Assembly: GCA_003963455.1 (NCBI GenBank)
Contig: RXJA01000108.1
Coordinates: forward strand, 62,001-126,000
Direction: 5' to 3'
From: Hyphomicrobiales bacterium
GTDB lineage: Bacteria > Pseudomonadota > Alphaproteobacteria > Rhizobiales > Rhizobiaceae
DNA length: 64,000 bases
Numbering within the stretch: position 1 is the first letter of the stretch; each line of letters begins with the position of its first letter. Under the pieces are notes generated by a model, which saw only the letters and a program-made list of their open reading frames with translations, was not told where the DNA came from and did not search any database. Shown one piece after another: positions 33,798 through 40,605 of the stretch. The translations under genes and the position numbers were made by a program.

Positions 33798-33826
33798 AGA
33801 GAATCACTTCCGCGAATCGCAGTCAA
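33798..33826 (-). promoter_or_regulatory. ctRNA promoter
   Basis: TTGACT, 17 bases, TCTCTA reading toward the ctRNA terminator. The -35 is a good match and the -10 a weak one. Confidence 0.55.
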
Positions 33827-33890
33827 GTGTCTCATGCGAGACGGCGTCATTTTGGCGAGCAGATTTCCTTTGCCCAGCTGAGGCAAAGAC

Positions 33891-35123
33891 ATGGAACCCT
33901 ATCAATCAACGACGCCCTTTGGGCGGCGATCGCTGACGCTCGCCCATGTGTCAACACAGATCGTCGCGTCATCCCGGCCGCCTGAGAAGGTCGTGCACAA
34001 GTGGAAGGTCTTCCAGGCCATCTGCAGGGCACGACCGAGCCTCGGTGTGACCGAACGCGCGCTGTCCGTCTTGAACGCGCTCCTCACCTTTCATCCCGAG
34101 ACGGCGCTGACGGGCGAAGACGACCTTGTCGTTTTCCCCTCGAACCAGCTTCTGTCACTGCGCGCGCATGGCATGCCGGCGTCAACGTTGCGACGCCATC
34201 TCGCGGTCCTCGTCGACACGGGCCTCGTCATCCGGCGCGACAGCCCCAACGGCAAGCGCTACGCGCGCAAAGGCGCGAGCGGCGAGATCGAGCTGGCGTT
34301 CGGCTTCGACCTTTCGCCGCTCGTGGTGCGCTCCGAGGAGTTCGAAAGCCTCGCGGCGGCCGTGGAGGCCGAAGCGCGCGCCGTTAAGCTCGCGCGGGAA
34401 CGCATCACGCTGTGTCGGCGCGATATCGCCAAGATGATCGCGACCGGCATCGAGGAGAGCGTGCCGACACGCAGGGGAGGGCAGGGGCCTGCGGACTGGG
34501 CCCAGGTCCACGCCGGCTTCCGCTCGATCGTCGAGGGGATTCCGCGCACCGCGACGCGCGCCCAGCTGGAAGCGGCGGCCGAGGAGCTATCGCAATTGGC
34601 CGACGACGTCCTCAACCTCCTGGAAAGCCACATCAAAACACATGATATGAGCGCCAATGAGTCCCGAAATGAGCGCCATATACAGAATTCAAATCCAGAC
34701 CCCTTAATTGATCTTGAACCTGGCTTTCGAGGAAGCCGGGCGGCGAGGGCGGTGCCAGAACCCCAAACGCCGAGAACTGCGGAAACGGCCTATCCGCTTG
34801 GAATGGTGATGAACGCTTGCCCGGACATCGCCGACTACGCCAAAGGCGGGATTTCGAACTGGCGCGACCTGCTGGCGACCGCGGCCGCTGTGCGATCGAT
34901 GCTCGGGATCAGTCCCAGCGCCTGGGAGGAGGCGCAAGCCGTCATGGGCGAAATGCAAGCCGCGGTGGTTGTCGCGTGCATTTTGCAGCGCGGCGCAGCA
35001 ATCCGATCCGCCGGCGGCTATCTGCGCGGTCTGACCGAACGGGCCAAGGTCGGAGAATTCTCGCTCGGCCCAATCCTGATGTCGCAGATAAACGCGCAAC
35101 TGCGCACGAAGCGATCCGCGTGA
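33891..35123 (+). CDS. repC: replication initiator RepC
   Basis: 410-residue RepC, the replication initiator of repABC plasmids, which acts on an origin inside its own gene. Diagnostic segments: VHKWKVFQAICRARPSLGVT, ERALSVLNALLTFHPET, LVVFPSNQLLSLRAHGMPAS, TLRRHLAVLVDTGLVIRRDS and PNGKRYARK. The C-terminal half after the low-complexity linker (about 245-290) contains ISPSAWEEAQAVMGEMQAAV and RSAGGYLRGLTERAKVGEFS. ATG at 33891. It is paralogous to the second repC at 37245. Confidence 0.95.
   Translation: MEPYQSTTPFGRRSLTLAHVSTQIVASSRPPEKVVHKWKVFQAICRARPSLGVTERALSVLNALLTFHPETALTGEDDLVVFPSNQLLSLRAHGMPASTLRRHLAVLVDTGLVIRRDSPNGKRYARKGASGEIELAFGFDLSPLVVRSEEFESLAAAVEAEARAVKLARERITLCRRDIAKMIATGIEESVPTRRGGQGPADWAQVHAGFRSIVEGIPRTATRAQLEAAAEELSQLADDVLNLLESHIKTHDMSANESRNERHIQNSNPDPLIDLEPGFRGSRAARAVPEPQTPRTAETAYPLGMVMNACPDIADYAKGGISNWRDLLATAAAVRSMLGISPSAWEEAQAVMGEMQAAVVVACILQRGAAIRSAGGYLRGLTERAKVGEFSLGPILMSQINAQLRTKRSA
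34640..34712. other. candidate oriV inside repC
   Basis: In repABC plasmids the origin lies in an AT-rich region in the middle of repC. Here a run of about 70 bases is clearly AT-rich against the surroundings and holds the short direct repeat TGAGCGCCA twice (around 34648 and 34671). It falls in the low-complexity linker of the protein, as expected. Confidence 0.5.
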
Positions 35124-35741
35124 TGGCGCGGGCGACGTTGGCAGAACGCAGGCTTCGCCAGTGGTTCGATCGGCCGTCGGCACTCCGCGTCGGCGAGGCC
35201 GCTGCCGCTAGGCGGATCTCGGATTTTGCGCTCCCGGCGTTGGCGCGGCGGTCCTTCCGTCGGATCCATCGCAGGGCGGTTCGCCGCTGCCGCTCGATCC
35301 GGCCGTGGTTGATTTTCCTGGTCGACCCCGATCCGTGCGGCGCTTCCTCGCTGAACCTCGGTCCTTGATGGGCAGGCATCGACATCCCGGTCTTCCGTAC
35401 CGCGAGATGGGCCCGGCGTGTGGTCCAGGCGATACGACGACGATTGCTCCTCTCTCCAGGTCGGGCGGCGCTTCCGGTTGCATGGCTGGATTCCTATGAC
35501 CGTCGCCGGCACGGCGGTCCCTACGCCCGAGAATTTTCCCCTGCCGGATCACCCCGCGAGCGGGGCCCCGACCGGCATTCCTCGCGCACGCGCCTGCGGC
35601 GCCAAAATTCACGGCCTGACGGGACGCAGCGCTGCGCTCGCCCTTCGCCCGCGTCTCGCGGGCTTCGGCTCTGTGCCGTCTTCCCGGCCATGACGGATCG
35701 CCATCGCAACGGGGCGCCGCCCCACAAGATGGAGAGAGACT
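35124..35741. other. 618-base region without a recognised gene
   Basis: Open frames here are Arg/Pro-rich shadows. The last 50 bases before ssb (CGGATCGCCATCGCAACGGG and on) resemble the leader of DUF736 and may be a shared 5' UTR. Confidence 0.35.
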
Positions 35742-36074
35742 ATGCGCAACATCGCCGAATTCACCCTCATCGGCCACGTCGGGACCATCAAGCAGGTCGG
35801 CAAGACAGTCCGTGTCACCGTCTGCGCCAACTATCCCTTCAAGGATAAGGGCGGCGAGTGGAACGACGACCAGCACTGGAACGAGGTCACGATCTTCACC
35901 AAGTCGATCCAGGGCTACGTGAACGAGCACGTCAGCAAGGGCGACCTCGTCCACGCGCGGGGCCGCCTGCGGCAGAACAGCTACGAGCGCGACGGCAAGC
36001 GGATCTACACCGTCGACCTGATCGCCCTGGAATTTGGCCGCCTCGCCCAGGCCGTTGAGCGCTCAGCCGCATGA
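35742..36074 (+). CDS. ssb: single-stranded DNA-binding protein (plasmid type)
   Basis: 110-residue OB-fold protein: NIAEFTLIGHVGTIKQVGKT, VRVTVCANYPFKDKGG, HWNEVTIFTKSIQGYVNEHV and VHARGRLRQNSYERDGKRIYTVDLIALEFG, all typical of the short SSB-like proteins of alphaproteobacterial conjugative elements. It lacks the acidic DDDIPF tail of chromosomal SSB, so it would not recruit the same partners. Likely protects single strands during plasmid transfer or replication. Followed by a strong hairpin. Confidence 0.9.
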   Translation: MRNIAEFTLIGHVGTIKQVGKTVRVTVCANYPFKDKGGEWNDDQHWNEVTIFTKSIQGYVNEHVSKGDLVHARGRLRQNSYERDGKRIYTVDLIALEFGRLAQAVERSAA

Positions 36075-36082
36075 CCGATCCA

Positions 36083-36106
36083 GTGGGGAGGCGAAAGCCT
36101 CCCCAC
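36083..36106 (+). terminator. terminator-like hairpin after ssb
   Basis: GTGGGGAGGC and GCCTCCCCAC form a perfect 10-bp stem with a GAAA tetraloop eight bases after the ssb stop; CTCTTCC follows. Confidence 0.75.
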
Positions 36107-36156
36107 CTCTTCCATCGATCTTGAGCAGTTGGTCGCCGCATCGATCGCCGGCGCCG

Positions 36157-36528
36157 TCAGGAAGGAAGCTTTCGCGATCGCGTCTGACGCGCCAAGGCGC
36201 GATCGGCGCGATTTTTCTTGCTGATCGCCGACGTCAACTCGTCGTAATCGACACCGCTCTTCTTGAGCGCGCGCCGTGCGTCCGACACATCGAAGCCGAG
36301 CAACTCAAACACGCTCATGTTGAGGCTCGAAGCGATCCTTTCGATCGTACGCAAAGTTGGATTCCCGATGCCGCGGACGATCGTATAGTAGGTCCCGCGT
36401 GCCAGTCCGGTCTTCGGCAGGAATGCTTCCATGCCGCCATTTTCGATCTCGAGCTGCTGCAGACGGATGGCCAGCATCTCATTCAGCACCGAATGATCGA
36501 CTGGCTGAGGCTTGCGAACAGGCGACAT
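36157..36528 (-). CDS. XRE-like HTH regulator (plasmid type)
   Basis: 123 residues from the ATG at 36528 (a TTG at 36549 is the alternative). The HTH is within ENGGMEAFLPKTGLARGTYY and TIVRGIGNPTLRTIERIASS, LNMSVFELLG, an XRE/Cro fold. The C-terminal tail is basic (ADRALARQTRSRKL). Related in layout to the next HTH gene. Probably a regulator within the plasmid backbone; target unknown. Confidence 0.75.
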   Translation of the reverse strand: MSPVRKPQPVDHSVLNEMLAIRLQQLEIENGGMEAFLPKTGLARGTYYTIVRGIGNPTLRTIERIASSLNMSVFELLGFDVSDARRALKKSGVDYDELTSAISKKNRADRALARQTRSRKLPS

Positions 36529-36611
36529 GGCGAAAGGGCTTTCGGACAAAACTCCGCATCCGATTCACCATACATTACGTCTGAAGTCTAGTATATTGGA
36601 CGTTGTCAATC

Positions 36612-36941
36612 CTACCGTAAATTCTTTGAATATGCGCTTCCCTTCATCGAGCCGATTGAGTCGCCCCCGTGCCGACGGTCCGAGGTCCGCTTCCGCAACA
36701 AGGTCAGAGGGTCGACGCCCGCTCGTTCCGCGATGAGTTCAATGTAACTAAGGCTTGGATTCGCTGCTGTCGTCATCAGGTGGAAGTAGCTTGATCTCGG
36801 GATCCCTAGGCTTTTCGCGAACTCTCCACGGGTTAGCTGTGCTTCGAGACGCAGTGCTTCGAGCCCCGACTGAAACGCTCCTATGAGCAAACATCCCTTC
36901 GCTGCGTGATCTGCTTTGCGTCGGCATGACTTCTCAGCCAT
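36612..36941 (-). CDS. XRE-like HTH regulator (paralog)
   Basis: About 109 residues from the ATG at 36941, which follows GAGGGAAGG; a longer frame to 37016 has no such site. The fold is the same as the neighbour's: LEALRLEAQLTRGEFAKSLG, IPRSSYFHLMTTAANPSLSY, IELIAERAGVDPLTLL. The two genes sit in the gap between ssb and the second repC and face away from it, so they might regulate that repC or its antisense RNA. That is inference. Confidence 0.7.
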   Translation of the reverse strand: MAEKSCRRKADHAAKGCLLIGAFQSGLEALRLEAQLTRGEFAKSLGIPRSSYFHLMTTAANPSLSYIELIAERAGVDPLTLLRKRTSDRRHGGDSIGSMKGSAYSKNLR

Positions 36942-37063
36942 GAGCCTTCCCTCCGAACCATGATCCGAACGATACCCATGCGGCCGCAGCCTACATATTG
37001 GACGGCCGACTAACATTCAATATAATGTACTGATCTGATTCAACCAGGAGAAGTGCGTTCAGA

Positions 37064-37146
37064 CAAAGAAAAACCCGGCAGAGCCGGGTCTCTCAAGAGG
37101 GTCAGCGGGCTGGCGACGGCAATCGCCAGCGAGGCCTCCAAACGCA
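37064..37146 (-). ncRNA. ctRNA-like antisense RNA upstream of the second repC
   Basis: The minus strand carries -35 TTGAAC (37180-37175), a 17-base spacer and -10 TAAGAT (37157-37152). The predicted RNA of about 80 nt ends in ACCCGGC-TCT-GCCGGGT (37089-37073) followed by TTTTTCTTTG. Position and parts mirror the repABC ctRNA, so this repC appears to have its own copy-control RNA. The start site is estimated. Confidence 0.7.
37073..37089 (-). terminator. intrinsic terminator of the second ctRNA
   Basis: Perfect 7-bp GC stem with a three-base loop and a T-rich tail (to about 37063) on the minus strand. Confidence 0.75.
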
Positions 37147-37244
37147 AAGGCATCTTAGCTCGCGCGATCCGACAGTTCAAGAGACTCAGCGTTTTCACGC
37201 CACGGTCTTTGTTTGCCACGCGCTCTCGCAACGAGAGGACGCGA

Positions 37245-38477
37245 ATGCAGATGCTTGGCTTCAATCCTATCGCCCCTTTTGGATGCGGCGCGCTGTCCCC
37301 GGCCGCGCTTCGGATTCAACGCGACGTTCGGCAGTGCCAACCCGGCAAGGCCTGCCACAAATGGAAGACGTTTCGCCACGCATGCGAAGCGAAGGCCGCC
37401 CTTGCCCTTTCCGACCGCGCGCTGACCGTCCTGAATGCGCTGCTGAGCTTCCACCCGGACACGGTGCTCACGCTCGGGTCCACTGATCTCGTCGTGTTTC
37501 CATCAAATCGCGAGCTCTCGCTACGCGCCCACGGCATCCCTGCGTCGACCTTACGTAGGCATATTGCCGCTCTTGTGAAATCGGGTCTTATCCAGCGTCG
37601 GGATAGCCCAAATGGCAAACGCTACGCTCGGCGCGCAGCAGGCGGCGACATCGAGCTGGCATTCGGGTTCGATCTCAGCCCGCTCGTGGCGGCTGTCGAC
37701 GACCTTGCGGAACTCGCCGCTCGCGCTGTCGAGGAGCGACATGTTCTCGATGCGCTGCGCGAGCAGGTCACGCTCGCGCGCCGCGACATCGCAAAGATGC
37801 TCGCGCTGGGTGTCGAACGGGGCGTCGATGCCGACTGGCCAGCACTGCATCACGAATTCCTGGGGCTGATCGACGGCCGACCACGCACGCCGTGCCGCGC
37901 TGCCCTCGAGCCGCTCGCCGCGGCGCTGGTCGAGCTGTCGGGGCGGATCCTCGAAATTCTTGAGAGTCATATCGAACCCACAAGGCCAATACGCGAACCG
38001 TCCGCAAATGCGTCCATAGCAACGAACCCGACGCCGAAAGCCGGCGCCGAAAGCGCCGGCAATGCATTCCAGCCCGACATCGAGCGCGATGTCGCATCAG
38101 CAGTCCCTGTCCGGCTCGTCGCCGAGACGTGTCCTGATTTTGTGGACTACGCCCGCCACGGGCTACGAACGATACGGGACGTGGTGGACGCCGCCGTCAT
38201 CGTGCGCCCGCTTCTCGGCGTCAGCCCAAGCGCGTGGGAAGAGGCCTGTGCTGCAATGGGGCAGGGGCCGGCGAGCGTCACCTTGGCGCTGATCCTCCAG
38301 CGCGGCAACGGCATCAAAAATCCCGGCGGCTACCTCAGGACGCTCGCCCGACGTGCGGCAGCCGGCCAATTCTCTATCTGGCCTATGCTGATGGCTCTCC
38401 GCGGCGCGCAACGTGGAAAGGATCCAGCAGAGATGAAGACACCTGCAGGACCTTCCTTCCCGGACGACAGCGCGTAG
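37245..38477 (+). CDS. repC: second RepC-like replication initiator (no adjacent repAB)
   Basis: About 410 residues from the ATG at 37245, preceded by GAGAGGA. A longer frame from 37053 would run through the antisense RNA and is rejected. The same blocks as in the first RepC are seen: CHKWKTFRHACEAKAALALS, LVVFPSNRELSLRAHGIPAS, TLRRHIAALVKSGLIQRRDS, GVSPSAWEEACAAMGQGPAS and KNPGGYLRTLARRAAAGQFS. No repA or repB lies directly upstream. Stand-alone repC genes with their own ctRNA can drive replication by themselves, so this may be a second replication origin or a backup from a cointegrate. Confidence 0.92.
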   Translation: MQMLGFNPIAPFGCGALSPAALRIQRDVRQCQPGKACHKWKTFRHACEAKAALALSDRALTVLNALLSFHPDTVLTLGSTDLVVFPSNRELSLRAHGIPASTLRRHIAALVKSGLIQRRDSPNGKRYARRAAGGDIELAFGFDLSPLVAAVDDLAELAARAVEERHVLDALREQVTLARRDIAKMLALGVERGVDADWPALHHEFLGLIDGRPRTPCRAALEPLAAALVELSGRILEILESHIEPTRPIREPSANASIATNPTPKAGAESAGNAFQPDIERDVASAVPVRLVAETCPDFVDYARHGLRTIRDVVDAAVIVRPLLGVSPSAWEEACAAMGQGPASVTLALILQRGNGIKNPGGYLRTLARRAAAGQFSIWPMLMALRGAQRGKDPAEMKTPAGPSFPDDSA

Positions 38478-38517
38478 CAGCGATTCGTGCTTCGTGACGC
38501 CTCTTTCACAATGGCGA

Positions 38518-38943
38518 CTACGAGTCGTCGGCGGGCGGCAATCGACCGAGCCGCTTGAAAAGATCATAGAGGGCGCGGTCGACAATGCGCAGCGGCTGCG
38601 TGCGTTGCTCGGCGGCAAGCTGGCGGAGCACCAGGTCGATTGGATCGGGAAGGCGAAGCGCGTAGGGCCGCGACGAGGCGCGTTCGCCATAAGCCTCGAA
38701 CGGATTGCGCTCGCGATTTCGTGGTGGCCGCTCCCCTCGCTTGGATGAGATAGAATTGGCGGCTTGCGATGGCGATCTGCCTGGCGCCGGCGCCGGCGTA
38801 ACGGGATCGTCGTAGGCAGGAGTGACGACCACGGGCTGAAGGACAGGTTTTTGAGAGGCCGGCGCGACTGCGCGCTGGGCGCGGAACGCATCGCGGGGAA
38901 GGGGAGGCCGGTCAGACTTCTCGCTGGGAGCTCCGTCGCTCAT
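38518..38943 (-). CDS. small partner of ParA (ribbon-helix-helix-like C terminus)
   Basis: 141 residues. The N-terminal two thirds are a Pro/Arg/Glu-rich disordered region; the C-terminal 45 residues (RLPDPIDLVLRQLAAEQRTQ followed by PLRIVDRALYDLFKRLGRLP) look like a short DNA-binding unit. It overlaps the parA stop (ATGA). An orphan ParA followed by a small centromere-binding protein is a common plasmid partition design (ParA/ParG-like). Alternatively the pair belongs with mobilisation, as VirC1/VirC2 do. I cannot choose firmly. Confidence 0.6.
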   Translation of the reverse strand: MSDGAPSEKSDRPPLPRDAFRAQRAVAPASQKPVLQPVVVTPAYDDPVTPAPAPGRSPSQAANSISSKRGERPPRNRERNPFEAYGERASSRPYALRLPDPIDLVLRQLAAEQRTQPLRIVDRALYDLFKRLGRLPPADDS

Positions 38944-39641
38944 GCGACCGGCTCGCCGGTCGCCGCGCCCTGGCTCGCTGCGAGCAACTCGCGGACGACC
39001 TGATCGGCATTGTAGCGGGCCTTGCGCACCGACTCGTCCCTGTCGCTCATCTGGTAAAGTGTTCCGAAGCCGCTTGTCATCGTGCGGTAGGTCACACGCC
39101 GGTAGAGCGCCGTCGAGCAGACCGGCACGTGCTCGGAGTCGAGGTAGGCCACGACCTCGCGGAGGGGTCGCGTGTTGCGGTCGAGGCTGTCGTATTCATT
39201 GAATAGAACCCGATGCTGGCTCATCGGCAGCTGTGCCGCGGCGGCGTGCTGCTCGAGATTGCGAAGGGTCCGCACGACCTGCGACGCATCGAACGTATGT
39301 ACCTTGCACGGCAACACGACGAGGTCGGCCCGGAGCGCCGACTGGATCAGTACCTCGCCGTAATAGCCGGGCGTGTCGATCACCACAACGTCGTAACCGG
39401 CCAGGCGTTCGACGGCTTGAACCAATGCGGATTCGTCGGGGGCGCGGACCAGATCGACGCCCTGCGGGCTCAACCCCCGCGCGACGGAGGAAGCATGCCA
39501 CTGGTATGAAGAGCCCTGCGGATCGGCGTCGACGATCGCGGCGGAGTAGCCATGCTTCGCGAACTCACCAGCGAGAATGATCGCAACCGTGGTCTTGCCG
39601 CTCCCGCCTTTTGGGTTCGCCACTGCGAATATACTCGGCAC
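38940..39641 (-). CDS. parA: ParA-family ATPase (second partition or VirC1-like)
   Basis: 233 residues from a GTG at 39641, preceded by GGAGGG; a TTG at 39674 is the alternative. The deviant Walker A is NPKGGSGKTTVAIILAGEFA at residues 8-27, and VDADPQGSSYQWHA and VVVIDTPGYYGEVL follow. It has no N-terminal HTH, unlike RepA, so it is a small ParA (type Ib) or VirC1-like. It faces away from the mobilisation genes, sharing a 535-base gap that contains repeats and oriT-like stems. Confidence 0.88.
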   Translation of the reverse strand: MPSIFAVANPKGGSGKTTVAIILAGEFAKHGYSAAIVDADPQGSSYQWHASSVARGLSPQGVDLVRAPDESALVQAVERLAGYDVVVIDTPGYYGEVLIQSALRADLVVLPCKVHTFDASQVVRTLRNLEQHAAAAQLPMSQHRVLFNEYDSLDRNTRPLREVVAYLDSEHVPVCSTALYRRVTYRTMTSGFGTLYQMSDRDESVRKARYNADQVVRELLAASQGAATGEPVA

Positions 39642-39689
39642 CGTCAAGCCCTCCGTCGCTCGCTCTAACAGCAATCAACATACATTATA

Positions 39690-39920
39690 ATATACATATG
39701 GCTGTGCTGCAATTCGTCATTCCGGAAGTACCGGAAAGCCTTGATGCGGTGTTCAGGTAATGCGTTGATACGGCATTGTCGTTCTAGCGAGTTGCCGTAG
39801 TACGTGATGTCGCCAATGCGGTGCTGGCGGGAGCGCATTCGTGCGGTAGTGCATTATTGTCGGAGCAATGCGTTGCAGTGTTGCGCCGTTACGGTAATTC
39901 GTCATTGCGGTCTTAACGGG
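39690..39920. repeat. degenerate ATGCGKTG-type repeats upstream of parA
   Basis: At least six related short elements (GATGCGGTGTT, AATGCGTTGAT, AATGCGGTGCT, GTGCGGTAGT, AATGCGTTGCA, CATTGCGGTC) are spread over about 200 bases directly upstream of parA. Such arrays are typical centromere or iteron sites for small ParA systems. They are imperfect, so this is tentative. Confidence 0.45.
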
Positions 39921-40030
39921 GCGCTGTGCGCCAAGCGGGCCTTCGGGTTCAAGGGACGGCTGTCCAGACGCGAGCGCTCTTCATGCGCGAAGTCTTACAT
40001 ACGGTTTAATAGATATTGGTTGACAAGATA

Positions 40031-40095
40031 CCGGTTTGTGGGCCAAACCGGGGGACGGCTGCTGAAGGCAGCCGAAGGGCGCTGACGCGCCTTCG
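40031..40095. other. candidate oriT (nested inverted repeats before mobC)
   Basis: Three stems in series: CCGGTTTG-TGGGC-CAAACCGG (40031-40051, perfect 8 bp), GGCTGC-TGAAG-GCAGCC (40057-40073, perfect) and a near-perfect GAAGGGCGC / GCGCCTTC stem (40074-40095). They lie 82-146 bases before mobC and the relaxase, where an oriT is expected. On the minus strand GCGCCCTT resembles the core of MOBQ/Ti-type nic regions. The nick site itself cannot be assigned. Confidence 0.5.
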
Positions 40096-40176
40096 TGGTC
40101 ATCGGGTCGATGCCTACGCCTTGGCTCCGGCCTAACGGCCGCCGAGCCTTGCAAACGGAAGGGAAGGGGAGAGCCG

Positions 40177-40605
40177 ATGGCCCGCTCCGAGAAGGCACCG
40201 CGACGCAAGCCGAGGCTTCGGACCGAGCTGTCGGAGCTCGATGAGCAGCGGCTCCAGGAAGCCGTCGCGCTGTTCGGATTGCCCAAGGCCGAGGTCGTGC
40301 GCCGGTTGATCCGCGCATCGGTGCAGGCGGGTCCTGCCCTGTCGGCCGAGAATACCCGCGCCGTCGTCCAGCTCGCGAGCCAGGTCCGCATGGTCGGCCG
40401 AAACCTCTCGCAGGTCCTCAAGGCCATCCATCGCGGCCAGGCGGTCCGGATCGAAGACACCGAGCCGGTGTGGCGCGGCCTGCACGAGATCGTCTCGGCG
40501 ATCAACGACGAGCTCACTGAAATCACGATCGCCTATGGGTCCAAGCTGCGACGCGAGGCCCGACTCTCGTTGCCGGCCGAGCTCTCTGGACGGGAGCAGC
40601 GATGA
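40177..40605 (+). CDS. mobC: MobC-like relaxosome protein
   Basis: 142 residues: basic N terminus, an RHH-type LSELDEQRLQEAVALFGLPK AEVVRRLIRAS unit, then the MobC-like helix bundle NTRAVVQLASQVRMVGRNLS followed by QVLKAIHRGQ. MobC proteins bind oriT and help open it for the relaxase. A GGAAGGGAAGGGGAG ribosome-binding region precedes the ATG. The stop overlaps the relaxase ATG (ATGA), so the two are translated together. Confidence 0.85.
   Translation: MARSEKAPRRKPRLRTELSELDEQRLQEAVALFGLPKAEVVRRLIRASVQAGPALSAENTRAVVQLASQVRMVGRNLSQVLKAIHRGQAVRIEDTEPVWRGLHEIVSAINDELTEITIAYGSKLRREARLSLPAELSGREQR

Noticed and set aside
37053..37244. Long start of the second repC, adding 64 residues.
   Set aside because: It would run through the antisense RNA terminator and promoter; the ATG at 37245 has a ribosome-binding site and matches the length of the first RepC.
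38518..39641. Reading the ParA and its partner as VirC1 and VirC2.
   Set aside because: Possible because of the mobilisation genes across the gap, but the partner does not show a clear VirC2 fold by eye, so a partition pair is kept as the first reading.
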